From Chelonoidis abingdonii (taxonomy: Eukaryota > Chordata > Testudines > Testudinidae), in contig NC_133773.1 of assembly GCF_003597395.2 (NCBI RefSeq), positions 66,960,560-67,024,559 on the forward strand: a DNA stretch of 64,000 nt, read 5' to 3'. Positions within the stretch are counted from its first letter, which is position 1. Each line of letters starts with the position of its first letter. This document shows positions 1-11,753 of this stretch, piece after piece. The notes below the pieces were generated by a model. It was not told the origin of the DNA. It saw only the letters and a program-made list of their open reading frames with translations, and made no database searches. The position numbers were made by a program, and so were the translations under genes.

Positions 1-59
1 GCATCCAGTGGTCTCAGAGCATCTTTCCAGGTGGTCATGCCTGCTCCATGCACCAGACA

Positions 60-540
60 TGCTCTCCCACTTGGAGAAATGCTGAGTTGCTGGACCTCAG
101 CAGCATTTGGGGAGAGGAGGCTGTCCAGTCCCAGCTGCACTCCAGCCATTGGAATTATATACGGACAGATTTCATGATGCATGCCAGAAAGGGGCCATGA
201 GTGGGACAAGGCGCAGGAGGCAAATGCCGCTCCACCCATGAACTGGCGGTTCTATAAGGAGATGGATGTGTTAAATGGTGGCAACCCCACTCTCACTGCG
301 AAGGCCACTGTGGATTCTTTGGTGGCTCAGGTGCCATTCAAGAGTGGACTGAGCCAGACGGAGGAAATCTTGGATGAGGATGTGGACAGGAGGGGGACAC
401 AGAGGCAGAGCATAACTCTGAGTTCAGAAATGCTTGCAGCCAGGAGCTCTTTTCCACAATGGGAGGAAACTAGCCAGTCACAGCTCTCAGATCTTGGCGA
501 AATACCAACTGGAGAGGAGGCACCTGGTAAGTGGATTTGA
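60..540 (+). pseudogene. Myb/SANT-like DNA-binding protein of Harbinger, broken
   Basis: In Harbinger elements this protein binds transposon ends and assists the transposase. Here the N-terminal part of the Myb/SANT-like domain reads in one frame at about 90-200 (SIWGEEAVQSQL), then a frameshift moves the signal to the frame of 181-540. That frame contains RFYKEMDVLNGGNPT, matching the RFYxELxxILGGxPT block found in these proteins, followed by an acidic segment (EEILDEDVD). The stretch between ERGHEWDKAQ and EANAAPP is shorter than expected, suggesting an internal deletion of the helix that follows the Myb domain. The last codons run to a stop at 538-540. It is a pseudogene because no single frame spans the domain. 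Confidence 0.65.
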
Positions 541-1349
541 TTTTGAGAATCGCTGAAGTGAGTCGTTGGGGACAGGAGGGTTGCAGAAAGCAGGCTTGTG
601 TCTGTATGATGCACATACCACTACATGCCTAGTCTGAGCGGCAGAACAGGCTGTTGATTGACTCCCACACTTCATGGGAATCTGCCTCAGAGATCTCCAG
701 GAAACTCTCAAGGAGATGCTGGACAATTCGCTGCCACAGGTTCTTTGGCAGAGCTGCTTTGTTTCTTGCCCTATTAACAGTAACTTTCCCATGCCACTGT
801 GTCATCACAGCACGGGGGAGGAAGGGGGGGTCGGACCATTGTTGGATAAGGGCCAGGGCAGAAACTGCATTCTTGGAGAAGACCCTCCCTTGATTCCCTG
901 CTCACCCTCAGCAGTAAGATATCGTCCATAATGATCAAAGCCTATGGAAAATGTGGAGACAGGAATGATTATCAGGCCCCCGCTACAGTGCTGGATCTCC
1001 GCAAGAGCCATGTGTAGAGCAGGGTCTGGGAACACTGATTTACACTGCCCCTGCGGCTGCTTACCATTTTGGGGGTCTTGTGGTTCATGTGTGCTTGTCT
1101 GAGTCAGCCAGTTAGTGACAGTATGTGAATACTTGCTGTGTTTTAAATCACTGAACCAGTGTTCGCTGTGTTGCAAACAATACAGTTTCTGTAAAATGTT
1201 GCGTTTTGGCTTCACAGAGATGACTTGGGAGCCCAGCTTCCCTCTTTGTTATCATCGGCTGAACGGCTGCACAGAATTAGTATGCGGCCATGAAGAACTA
1301 AGGGGGACTTTCTATGTGACGTTATGATGCATTCCATGGCCAAAAAACA

Positions 1350-1870
1350 GGAATTGAAGGAGTGGTGCGACAGCAAGAAGGATGACAGAGGAGAACGTGG
1401 CATGCCAGAATGAAGCCACGGAACAGCTCTTAAAAGTTATGGAGTGCCAAACACACACATTCCAGGCAACAATAGCACTGCAAGCCGAGCAGCTCCGTGC
1501 CTGCCCTTTCCTGCAACTGCAATCGCAGAAGTCTTTCCCATCTACCCCCCTGACACCACCAACACACTCTTATCAACTCCTGGCTCCAGTCTGTACCCGC
1601 TGCATTCCACTCCTCCCCCTTCACAGTCCAGCACTGTGGACTTCCACTACCCACTCTACTCAACACCTATTCCTCTACAGTTTGGCCCTGCTGAAGTACA
1701 GTATCCACTATACTGTATTCCAAAGGAGAAGGTTAGATATGATCCCTGGACCCCACCTCCTCCTGGGACCTTCCCTTCCCCCATCCCACCCAGTGCTGAT
1801 GTACTTTTTTTGTTTGACTCTCTCCTCCAGTTGTTGTTTTTTAATAAGAGAATTGTGTTGGATTGAAAGC
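1350..1870 (+). pseudogene. Possible downstream part of the Harbinger Myb-like gene
   Basis: A weakly gene-like stretch on the + strand. It opens with a charged segment (QELKEWCDSKKDDRGER in one frame) and shifts into a proline/serine/tyrosine-rich frame at 1444-1866 with repeated PLYSTP and YPLY motifs. It lies between the two recognisable Harbinger genes on the same strand as the Myb-like gene, so it may be that gene's C-terminal part. I do not recognise a domain, and the proline-rich composition could also be chance reading of a CT-rich strand. Confidence 0.3.
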
Positions 1871-2149
1871 AAACAGAGCCCTGCAAAGCAATAAACAATT
1901 AATTATCTTAAACCATCATCTGCACCAATCACAATCACCTCCTAGCATTACAAGCACTGCACTCCCAAGCATAGCAACAAATATTAGTGGCTTTCAGCTT
2001 CAAATGACTGCCTCAAGGCATCCCTGATCCTTACAGCTGCGTGCTACACCCCTCTAATTGTCCTGGTCTCTTGCTGTTCAACTTCAGCTTCCAGGCACTG
2101 AGACTCAGTGATCCAGCCCTGAGTGAAGCTTTCACTATTCCCTTCACTC

Positions 2150-3205
2150 ACAAATATTATGGAGCATACAGCATGCAGCTACCATCACAGGTATAATGTC
2201 ATTGGGCAGATCCAGCTTCCCATATAGGTAGCACCAGCAGACCTTTACATGGCCAAAAGCACACTACAGTCATTCTGCACTTGCTCAGCCTGTTGTTAAA
2301 CCACTCCTTGTTGCTGTCAACTTGCACCATGTATGGCTTCATAAGCCATGGCATAAAGGGCTAGGAAGGGTCTCCCAGGCTTACAATGGGCATTTCGACT
2401 GCCCATACAGTGATCTTTTGGTCTGGGAAGAAAGTCCCTTCTTCCAGCTTCTGGAACAGGCCAGTGTTCTGAAAGATGTGTGCATCATGCACCTTTCCAG
2501 GCCAGCCTGTGTTAATGTCAATGAAATGCCCACGGTGATCCACAAGCACCTGGAGAACCACTGAGAAATACCGCTTCTGATTAATGTACTCAGTGGATAG
2601 GTGGTCTGATGCCTGAATTGGAATATGCATGCCATCTATCGGCCCTCTGCAGTTACGGAAGCCAATTTATGCAAAGCCTTCCACAATGTCATGCACGTTG
2701 CCCAGCATTATGGTCTTTCAGAGCAGTGACTAATTTCCTGCACATTTCCATCAACATGCATCCAACCATTGACTTTCCCACTCCAAACTGATTAGCGACC
2801 GATTGGTAGCAGTCTCGAGTAGCCAGCTTCCACAGTGCAATCACCATGCGCTTCTCCAATGGCAGGGCAGCTCTCAGTCTCATGTCCTTGCACTGCAGGG
2901 CTGGGGCAAGCTCATCACACAGTCCCATGAAAGTGGCTTGCCTCACCCGAAAGTTCTGCAGCCACTGCTCATCATCCCAGACTTGCATGACGATGTGATC
3001 CCACCACTCAGCACTTGTTTCCTGAGCCCCAAAGTGGCATTCCACCTCTGTGAATGTTACAAGCTATCTTGTGTCATAGCTACTACATATGGTGAGATCA
3101 ACATCATATTCCTCTTGCCTATGTAGTTTAAGGAATAACTCCACTGTCATTCGTGACATGTTAGTCAGAGAGAGCAGCATAGCAGTCAACAGTTCAGGCT
3201 CCATT
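2150..3205 (-). pseudogene. Harbinger transposase (HARBI1-like DDE nuclease), broken
   Basis: The minus strand encodes a Harbinger-type transposase in pieces. The N-terminal segment begins MEPELLTAMLLSLTNMSR near 3205. After an in-frame TAG near 3061 the same frame continues through the helix-turn-helix-like block 3045-2689 (ATRDCYQSVANQFGVGKSMV). A frameshift near 2,680 follows, then the catalytic-region segment at 2630-2361 with DHRGHFIDINTGWPGKVHDAH, in the region of the second catalytic aspartate. The third block (WLMKPY and the NxRLSxxRM region) continues with further stops down to about 2150. The family performs cut-and-paste transposition with a 3-bp TWA target duplication. At least one stop and two frameshifts make this copy inactive. 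Confidence 0.8.
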
Positions 3206-3570
3206 CCTGCAGACTGAAGAGGCAGAGCGCACAGTACACACACCATTGAAAAATGGCGCCAAATGCAGACAGAAGCACAGGGATTGCTGGGATGCACAGC
3301 AAGGCATCATGGGGCATTTGGACAGGACCCAGGATGCCCCACAATCCCCTCTGCCCTCTCACAACTCTTAGCGGCAGAAGAGGAAGAGATGCTCTGTGGG
3401 ATAGCACTGCTCTGAATACCACTGCAAGTGTGAACATGCTATTGTGCAGGCAGCTGTCAGTGTGACCACACAACAGCGGTTTCCCTTCAGTGCTCTCTGA
3501 GTGGCGCTGTAACTGCTGGCGCTGTAAGTCTGCCAGAGTAGAAATACCTGAATAGACTTTACTGAACTTA

Positions 3571-4330
3571 CCCTTCATTGTCACAGAATAGAACATGCCT
3601 CTTTTATTTGCTTTGGACCAATGCCAACACTAAAATTCTTCCATTATAACTAACTTAAAGCATTGTTGCCAGCTCAAAAAGAAACCAATGAAGTGTAAAC
3701 TTGTGGTTATGGCTGTTAAAGCAGAAAGCAGTGATTTAAGGAACACATACAATGTTGCAGTAATGTATTGCCATGAAAAGGGAAATTGCAAGAACTTTGT
3801 ACTACGATAATATGGATCTGCAGGGGATTTATGTTTCTCACTGTATGAAATGAAGGGTTTTCAAAGGTAGGAACAGACTTTAATGCCCTCCACCTGACAT
3901 CTAGGAGCACCAGCCAAGTGAAAAATGTAACAGCTGAGGAATTATTAATTCCCTACAATCTTGAATTAAGTTTAAGGGAACTCTTTCAAGAAAAATCTAA
4001 ACAATAAAACTTACGTTGACACAAACCTTTGTCAAGGTTTGTGGAGAATGCTTATTAAAATGTAAGTGACCACAAGCATGCAGCCTCTCCTCATTTTCTC
4101 CCAGGATCTTAACAAACCTATTGTAAGCTACTCCATAATACTTCAAACATCCTTGTAATCTCAGATAGATTAAATGCCAGTAGCTGACAATTAAAAAATT
4201 CAGGTGATGACACAGAGGCTAATTGGCTGTCTACCAACCCCTAATATAGAGATCATCTATAAGGTACCTGGGCAGGGCTCCCCAGTTCAGTAGCATAGAA
4301 ACAGAGAACTCTAGACAACCACTTTTTTTA
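3571..4330. other. Stretch without recognised features
   Basis: AT-rich sequence between the Harbinger block and the next MITE. I see no open frame with domain signal and no repeat I can name. Confidence 0.4.
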
Positions 4331-4338
4331 CTTCCAGC

Positions 4339-4658
4339 CACAGGTGTCATCCTCCTCCTTGCCCCAGGAGTTCTCCATCCACGTTCTGCCCCAGGCCTTG
4401 TCCCCACTTCATCCTTTTCCCCAAGCTTCCACCCCTGCCCGCCTCTTCCCGCCCAGTTCAGCCTCTCCCCAAGTATACCCCATCCCCACTACTCCTCCCT
4501 CCCCCCCCCCCGCAAGCTGTGGAACAGCTGATTGTGATGGTCAGGAGACGCTGGGAAGGATGGGGAGGAGTAGATCAGCGGGACCACTGGTGGACAGAAG
4601 GCACTGGTGGGGGACGGGGAAGGGGGAGCTGGCTGCCAGTGGGTGTTAAGCATCTATG
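4339..4658 (-). mobile_element. hAT-like MITE (same family as 59,827-60,219)
   Basis: A GC- and CT-rich 320-bp element whose ends form imperfect inverted repeats: CACAGGTG at the left, and CATAGATGCTTA when the right end is read in reverse. The flanks CTTCCAGC (4331-4338) and GTTCCAAC (4659-4666) agree at six of eight positions, consistent with a decayed 8-bp hAT target duplication. The interior (pyrimidine-rich half, then a purine-rich half with CAGCTGATTG) matches the element at 59,827-60,219 in reverse orientation. It is non-coding; the short open frames across it are compositional. Confidence 0.55.
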
Positions 4659-4809
4659 GTTCCAACTACTTAATTCTTTTCTGAGCAATCTAAAAGTAAG
4701 AGAAACCAAATGCATGGCAAAATAAAATAATATTTGGACATGTGGTAGATAGCATTTGAATTATACTAGTTAATAGTGGTTATGATACTGACTACAAGGA
4801 GAAGGTTCT

Positions 4810-4975
4810 GGAGAATTTTGTCACCAAACTTCTGTGTCTTAATTTCCCTGTTTATACAATGAGATAATGCCTATCTCACAGGAATATTGTTAAATCTGTT
4901 TTTATAATATTTTTAAAGTGATTGAGATTCTCAGACAGAATGTGCTATAGAAGTTGAGAATGTTATTAATTTATA
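4810..4975 (+). repeat. MIR/CORE-SINE fragment
   Basis: The order of motifs is that of an amniote MIR-type SINE: a TTAATTTCCCTGTTTATACA block resembling the SINE's TCAGTTTCCCCATCTGTAAA, then GAGATAATGCCTATCTCACAG, then a region like GATTCTCAGA..GCTATAGAAGT, ending in AT-rich sequence. It is old and diverged. The tRNA-like head is missing or unrecognisable. Confidence 0.65.
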
Positions 4976-5129
4976 ATCACTCAGTCCTCCCTCTAGGTTG
5001 GCTTTTCTGTATATGTATATTTTTCTTTATTTGAATTCAATGACTGTACCCCAAATATACACTGTGGAAATGAAAGCCAAATTTAGACCATTAAAATTTA
5101 ATATTTATAAAATATTATCTCAGGAAAAG

Positions 5130-7470
5130 TTTTGTTTTAGCTTACAGAAGGCAAGTTGGGAATGCCATTTTAGATTTGCTGTTGGTGAGTAGTGAGGACC
5201 GCATAGAAGAACTGACTGTAGAGGATAATCTTGGCTTGAGTGATCAAGAGTTAATTCAAGGAATGCTACCTGTTGGTGGTCATAAAGTATAGGGTTAAAG
5301 TGAGAACTGCCAAAAGCCAAGCAGAGTTGGACCTTGCAATGGGAATTAAAACCAACAGTCAAAGGTTCTATAGCCATATAAATAAGAAGAGAACAAGGAA
5401 AGAAGAAGTGGGACCACTAAGCACTGAGGATGGGGTAGAGATTAAACATTATCCAAGCATGGCCCAACACCTAAACAAATACTTTGCCTCAGTTTTTAAT
5501 GAGGCTAATGAAGAGCCTGGAGTAGTGGCAGGGTGCCTAATGGCAACAAGGAGATGGATGTAGAAATTACCACATCCTAGGTAAAAGTCAAACTCAAACA
5601 GCTTAACAGCACTAAACCAGAGGGCCTGAATAATCTCCATCCAAGAATATTAAAGGAACTGTCACATGAAATTTCAAGCCCAATAGCAAGTATTTTTTAT
5701 GAATCTGTAAAATTGGGAGTCCTACCCTATGACTAGAGAATTGCTAATATAGTTCCTATTTTTAAAAGGTGATCCAGAAAACTATAGGCCTGTTCATTTG
5801 ACATGAACTGTATGCAAGGTCTTGGTACAAATTTTGAAAGAGAAAGTAATTAAGGACATATTGGTAAACAGTAATCTGGATTAAATGTTTTACAAAAGGA
5901 TTGTGGCAAACCAACCTGATTTTCCTCTTTGAGAAGATAACTGATTTTTTAGATAAAGGAAAAGCACTAGATCTAATCTAGCTGGATTTCAATAAGGCAC
6001 TTACTATCCGCATAGGAAATTATTAGTTAAATTAGAGAAGATGGGGATTAATATGAGAATTAAAAGGTGGATAAGGTCCTGGTTAAAGGAAAACTACAAT
6101 GGATCATACTGAAAGGTGAACTGTCAGGCTGCAGGGAGGTTACTAGTGGAGTTCTACAGTGATCAGTCTTGGGACCAATCTTATTTAACATTTTTATTAC
6201 TGACCTTGGTACAAAAAGTGAATGGGTGCTAATAAAATTTGTGGATGACGCAAAGTTGGGAGGTATAGCCAATATGGAGAAGGACTGAGATATCATACAA
6301 GAAAATCTGGATGACTTTATAAATAGTAATAGAAATGGGATGAAATTTAATAGTGTAAAGTGCAAGGTCATGTATTTAGGGACTAAAAACAAGAATTTGT
6401 GCTATAAACTGAGAACTTATCAGTTGGAAGCAACAGAAGAGGCGAAAAACCTAAATGTATTGGTCACAGGATGACTATGAGCTGTCAAAGTGATGTGGCT
6501 GTGAAAAAGGCTTATTCAGTCCTAGGATTCATCAGGTGATGTATTTCCAACAGAGATAGAGAAATGTTAGTACCGTTATAGAAGGCACTGGAATGCTATG
6601 GAATATTATGGAATACTGTGTGTAATTCTGCTCTATCACATTTAAGAAAGATGAATTCAAACTGGAACAGATGCAGAGAAGGGCTACTATGATGATCCAA
6701 GAAACAGAAAACCTACGTTATGACAGGACACTTAAAGAGCTTGGCTTATTTAGCCTAACCAATAGAAGACTGAGGAGAGATATGATTGTTCTCTATAAAT
6801 ACAAGAAAAGGGTAAATACCAGGGTGAGAGAGGAGTTATTTAAGTTAAGCACCAGTGTGGACACAATAACAAACTGATATAAACTGACCATCAACAAGTT
6901 TAGTCTCAAAATTTGGCAAAGGTTTCTAACCGTCAGAGGAGTGAAGTCCTGGAACAGCCTTCCAAGGGAAACAGTGAGGGTAAAAAAATTTAACTGGCTT
7001 CAAGACTGAACTCGATAGTATGATGGGACTGCCTACAATGGCATGTGGCCCATCGGAGACTGCCAGTAGTGAAAATCCACAACGGCTAGAGATGGAACAC
7101 TAGATGGGGAGGACTCAGTTATTACAGAAAATTCTTTCCCAGGTGTCTGCTTAGTGGGTCTTGCCAACAGGCCCAGGATTTAACTGATCACCATATTTAG
7201 GGTCGGGAATGAATTGGCAGGGACCCTGGGGTTTTTCACTTTCCTCTACAGCATGGGTCACTTACAGAGAATTCACTGTTTACACTAGTTTAAACCTGCA
7301 ACTTGATGTCTTTAAACCATGATTTGAAGACTTCAGTAACTCATTCGGAGGTTAAGAGTCTATTTCAGGGGTGGGTGGATGAAGTTCTTCAGCCTGCAAT
7401 GTGCAGAAGGTCAGAATAGATTATCATGATGGTTCCTTCTGACCGTAAAGTTTATGAGTCTAAACTGCTT
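5130..7470 (+). mobile_element. CR1-like LINE, 5'-truncated, decayed
   Basis: This is a CR1-clade non-LTR retrotransposon on the + strand. Remnants of the EN-RT linker are seen at 5273-5563 (RFYSHINKKRTRKEEVGPL, then LNKYFASVF). They are followed by RT-domain pieces in shifting frames: LNSTKPEGLNNLHPRILKEL near 5,600, GPILFNIFITDL near 6,175, and FVDDAKLGG near 6,240, the degenerate catalytic FADD box. The C-terminal part (QMQRRATMMIQ, RYDRTLKELGLFSL) spans 6,660-6,880. The 3' end at 7,390-7,462 has the characteristic CR1 tail, with GTGCAGAAGGTCAGA and CTTCTGACCGTAAAGTTTA. Many stops and frameshifts show it is long dead. The 5' end near 5,130 is approximate. Confidence 0.8.
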
Positions 7471-7489
7471 AACTGAAAGTTGATAGACA

Positions 7490-8665
7490 TATTCTAAAAA
7501 CAGATTTTCAACCTTCGTGTTCTATGTGAGAAGTACTTACACCACCAGCAGGACATCTGCCATGACTTTGTTAACTTCAAGAAGTCATTTGATAGGGTAT
7601 GGCATGAAGCTCTCTGGGCAACCATGAAGAAGTACAGTGTTGGTTGTAAGCTTATTCTTATTATTAAACAACTGCATGCCAAGGCCAACAGTGCAGTTCT
7701 CATCAATGGTACAAGCAGAGAGTGGTTTCACACCACTGTTGAAGTCCAGCAAACCTGCCTTCTTTCACCCACACTGTTCAACATCTACTTGGAGCGCATA
7801 ATGACTGATGCCCTAGAAGATCACACATGCACACTCAGTACTGGGGAGTGAACAATCTCAAATCTTTGGTTCACTGATGACATTGGATGGCCTAGCAGGC
7901 AGCGAAGATGAACTTGCCAATCTTGTGAAATGATTGGATGAAACCTCTGTAAAATATGGCATGGAAATCAGTACAGAGAAACCCAAGCTGATGACAAACA
8001 AACATGATTAGATCAGCTCACATATCACTGTCAGTGGACAAGAGCTGGAGACAGTGAAACAGTTCAAGTATTTGGGGGCAATCTTCACTGATAAAGGATC
8101 CAAGGCAGAAATTCAAGCAAGAACTTCACAAACAGCACCAGCAGTGGCAAAGCTAAAGCCATTTTGGAGGAATAAGAACATCTTCCTGGAATCCAGACTG
8201 AAACTACAGAACACATAAGTCATCTCTGTTTTTCTGTATGCATGCGAGACATGGACACAGCTTATGGCACAACTTAAATGGAAAATACAGGAGGCAGAGA
8301 TAAGATGCTTCCATAAAATCCTGGGCATCTCCTACTTCAACCACGGCACTATTGAAGAGGTCCATAACTAATGAAGAGGTCCATGCGCTGGGTCATATGA
8401 AGTCCTCCTGACAACTGTGAAGAAGCGCAAGCTGAAGTGGTACAGCCATGTAACAAGATCATCTGGCCTATCCAGGATCATCTTCTAAGGCATAGCGATG
8501 GGAAAAAGAAGAAGAGGTGGTCAGAAAAGATGAATTGACAGTATAAAAGAGTAGACAGGAATGGACTTCATGGCAACTCAAGCACTGACACACAATCATC
8601 AGGGGTGGAGACAATTGGTTGATTGGTCATCAGTGATGGTGCCGCAACGACCATTGCAGTTATGG
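7490..8665 (+). pseudogene. RTE-like LINE reverse transcriptase remnant
   Basis: A second, different non-LTR element starts right behind the CR1 tail. The frame at 7,570-7,851 shows FKKSFDRVWHEALWATMKKY, then LLSPTLFNIYLERIMTDALEDH. These are RT motifs of the RTE-like endonuclease-reverse transcriptase family in which this LERIMTDALEDH signature is typical. Downstream pieces in other frames include the degenerate catalytic box (FTDDIGW near 7,870), the GMEIS region near 7,960, and the tail near 8,630 (VPQRP). Stops and frameshifts occur throughout. The clade name is my best assignment; only a phylogeny of the RT would fix it. Confidence 0.7.
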
Positions 8666-9915
8666 GAGTGGTGATAATATTCTACTAAGAAGGAAATTCT
8701 CACAAATACTGGGCTTTTGTGAAAGATAAGTTTGATGGGAGAACAATATAATGTTGGCTAAAATCTGAATGATAGTTAGAGGTGTCTTCCTTCATGTGAA
8801 TACTATTTTTCCCATTTCCCTCTAGTTTTTCTTCTTTATTTTGCAGTCTTAAGTGGTATGACGAGGACTACTCTATCAGTGCACTTGGTTGATTGGCAAA
8901 GAGGGAGGAAGCACAGCCAAATGGTTAGTATATAGAGCGGGAGTCAAGACAGCTGAGTTGTAATTAAAATTTGTGACTTACAGTTAATTTAACCTCACTA
9001 TGCCTCATTTAATTGAATGGTCAAATGGATTTACTAATTTATGGGCTTGATTCACCCCATCTGGGATGGACAGAAAGGAAAGTTTCAAATTATTTTTAAA
9101 AATGATTAGTTGTCTCAGTACTGGGTTATAGGGCATTTGTAGAATCTCTCCCTTTGAATCTGTTCCACTCTGTACAATTAAATATGCATTGAGTCAGAGA
9201 GTGATAATGGGTCTATAGCTTGGTGGTTAGGGCAACTCACCTAGACAGGGCAACACTGAGTGATTTGGTGAATCTAGCCCTTCATTTTCTTTTCTTTTAT
9301 TAAAAATACTTAGGTACGCCCACAATCTAAACAAAACTCTTAATTCAACCTGAAACAAAATGTTTTCTGAACTTTTAATTGATCAAAAATTCTGAAAAAC
9401 ATTTTTTTTGAACTGCCAGTGAACTTAAAAATAATTTATTTACAAATCTCAATTGTGAGCACTTTGGGAGAATGCAGGTGGAAGCTCTTTATTAACCAGA
9501 CTTTTGGCTGCTGAAAGCTGAGATATTGGGTCTCCGTGGCAGCTGGCAGAATTGTGGGCTAAATCTAGTCTTTTTTATATAAATTATAGTGGAACTTCTA
9601 TTCACCTGAGTAAATGCTCACCGTTGTGAGTAAGAGTTCCACAATCAGGCCCTTTGAGATCTTCAGCTGAATAGTGTTATTGGCATGTAAAGTACTATCA
9701 CTAAAAAGGAAACAGACAATAAATTCATGCTAACCAGTGAATTGTTTTGTATTTATATAGTTATATTTTTACCAATTACTGGAAATAATTCAGAGGTCAG
9801 TCTAGACCAAAGTGGATACAGGTTGTCATGGAGTCCAGCTAAAATTTGAAATGAATTTTTAAATGGGGAGAAAATTAATTATCACACTTAAAAAAATCCA
9901 GAAAATGTCATTTAC
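8666..9915. other. Stretch with faint MIR and a tRNA-like arm, otherwise nothing
   Basis: AT-rich sequence. 8,940-9,030 vaguely resembles a MIR, too weakly to call. 9,210-9,252 matches one arm of the tRNA-like palindrome seen at 41,625-41,740 (GGTGGTTAGGGCAACTCACC). I see nothing else. Confidence 0.4.
9210..9252 (+). repeat. Single arm of tRNA-like palindromic module
   Basis: The sequence around TAGCTTGGTGGTTAGGGC has an A-box-like core and matches the left arm of the full module at 41,625-41,740. The opposite arm is absent, so this is a fragment. Confidence 0.45.
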
Positions 9916-9951
9916 CCCCCCCCCCCAAAAAAAAAAAAAAAAAATAAAAAA
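9916..9951. repeat. Homopolymer C/A low-complexity tract
   Basis: A run of C followed directly by a run of A with one T interruption. Length in the assembly may be unreliable. Confidence 0.9.
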
Positions 9952-10022
9952 ATTGCCATCATGGTTAAACAGAGTAAAAGAGGTGGGTAGAGAGACATTC
10001 TTTAAAAATTGGAAGTCAGATC

Positions 10023-11014
10023 TGTAACGAGGCTGCCCTTTGGTGGGACACTTCTGAGAGTGCCAATTCAGGACAAATTCTTTGGAGCAGGGCAGTTACA
10101 GCCCAAGGCTGGAGTTCCTATACTATTAGGACAAACCAAACCAGCCAAACAGAGAGGACTTTGGTTTTACCGCACTGGCTAACCACAAGTCATACAAGCA
10201 ATTACCTTAGACACACCAGTTTTCCAGTGCCACTTGTTATGTGGACAAATGGTTATGAAAGCCAATACCCCAGTGTAAAAAAAAAAATTCTGATCCCAGA
10301 AGGCCAGGCCCCAGACCCATGTCAATATACAAATCAGATCTTACCCACAAATCATGCTGTTGCCAATCCTTTAATGTAAAATCTAAAGATTTATTCATAA
10401 AAGGAAAAAGATAGATGAGAGCTAGAATTGGTTAAATGGAATTACATACAGTAATGGCAAAGTTCTTGGTTCAGACTTGTAGCAGTGAAGGAATAAGCTG
10501 CAGGTTCAAATCAAGTCTCTGGAGTACATCCACAGCTGGGATGGGTTATTCAGTCCTTTGTTTATAGCTTCAGTTTGTAGCAAAGTTCCTCCAGAAGCAA
10601 GAGCTGCAGCAGCTTTTTAAATTCTCTTGCCATGTGGTCTCTGCTTTTTGTCCCAAAGAAAAACTTTATCACATGGCATGGAAACACCTCAGAGTTCTGT
10701 CCATAGGCATGTCTCTGCCTGCCTTGTTGAGTCACAAGGTGTATCTGCCTTCTCTCAGTGGGTCAGTTGTATAGCTGATGGTCCTTAGTGGGCCATGAAG
10801 CAGGCTAGGCAGAGCTGACACCAACTTGTCTGGGATGTCACCCAGAAGCATAGCACAAGTTTGAAATACAAACAGTATAGAGCCCATAATTATAATTTTA
10901 AATACAAAAATACATGCACCCAATAGCATAATTATAACCAGCAGACCATAACCTAGTCTTAGACCCCCCCCTTTATACAAAATTTGGTGCCACTACAGGA
11001 CCTTGGTTGCAACA
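10023..11014 (-). mobile_element. LTR (solo or partial), reverse orientation
   Basis: A 992-bp block beginning TGTAACGAGG and ending GGTTGCAACA, i.e. TG...CA on the + strand and equally on the - strand. Read on -, a polyadenylation signal AATAAA lies at 10,390-10,395 (TTTATT on +). The polyadenylation region therefore falls in the 3' part, as expected of an LTR transcribed on the minus strand. The overall sequence resembles a common turtle LTR family by memory. I could not find a matching target duplication (flanks AGATC and ATGAT), so the ends are tentative or the insertion is rearranged. No gag, pol or env is attached. Confidence 0.6.
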
Positions 11015-11040
11015 ATGATCTATATGGTCCCAGTTGGTCA

Positions 11041-11753
11041 GCAACATCACAAAATCCTGCTGAGGAAAATAGAAAGGCAAGTATAATTAGGCAGGCTAAA
11101 AGAATTTAAAGAGCAACTAGCAAAAGATACTCCCTTTTCTGGTAGTTTTTGTAAGTACATGAGAACCAAGAAGCCTGCCATTCAGTGGTGGCCGCTGGAA
11201 AGTTGAGGTGCTAACAACACTCCAGGAAGAGACAGCTGTTGTGGAGAAGTTAAATGAATTCTTTGCATCAGTCTTCACTGAAGAGGATATGAGGGAGATT
11301 CCCATACCTGAGCTGTTGTTTTAGATGACAAATCTGAGGAAGTGTGCCTGAATGAAGTGTCAGAGGTGGTGCTGGAACAATTGATAAATAGAACAGTAGT
11401 AAGTCCCCAGAACCATAGGGTATTCACCCAAGAGTTCTGAAGGAAGTCAAATATGAAATTGCAGAACTGCTAACTATGATATGTAACCTCTTAAATCAGC
11501 CTCTGTACCAGATGCTGGAGATTAGCTAATGTAGGGCTGTTTTTTTTTTGTTTGTTTGTTTGTTTTTAATAAAAAGGCTCCAGAGGCGATCATGACAATT
11601 ACAGGCTGGGAAACTTGCTTCAGTCCCAAGCAAATTGATTAAAACTATAGCAAAGAACAGAATTCAGGCATATAAATGAATCAATGTGTTGCGGAAGAGT
11701 CACTGCTTTTGTAAAGGGAAACCATGCCTCACCAATTAGAATTATCTGAAGGA
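11041..11753 (+). mobile_element. CR1 LINE fragment running into assembly gap
   Basis: Coding-strand remnant of a CR1 ORF2 covering the EN-RT linker and start of RT: AGCAACTAGCAAAAGA, GAATTCTTTGCATCAGTC (NEFFASVF), ATTCACCCAAGAGTTCTGAA (HPRVLKE), and a segment equivalent to YRPVSLTS near 11,605. It belongs to a different CR1 subfamily from 5,130-7,470. A T-rich (TTTG)n tract at about 11,541-11,567 interrupts the frame. The element is cut by the N gap at 11,754, so its 3' part may lie in the missing sequence. Confidence 0.8.

Larger units (their letters stand above)
1..3570 (-). mobile_element. Decayed Harbinger (PIF/Harbinger) DNA transposon, left end outside window
   Basis: The block carries the two genes expected of a vertebrate Harbinger element: a Myb/SANT-like DNA-binding protein gene on + (about 60-540) and a DDE-superfamily nuclease transposase on - (about 2150-3205). 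Both have stops and frameshifts, so the copy is dead. In this family the Myb-like protein and transposase act together in nuclear import and terminal-repeat binding; that is family knowledge, not seen here. The right boundary near 3,570 is approximate because I could not identify a terminal inverted repeat, and the left end lies before base 1. The interval 640-2,100 reads as degenerate element sequence on both strands and holds no other gene. Confidence 0.75.

Noticed and set aside
9916..9951. Possible SINE poly(A) tail
   Set aside because: No SINE body is recognisable on either side, and the C run preceding it suggests a simple low-complexity tract.
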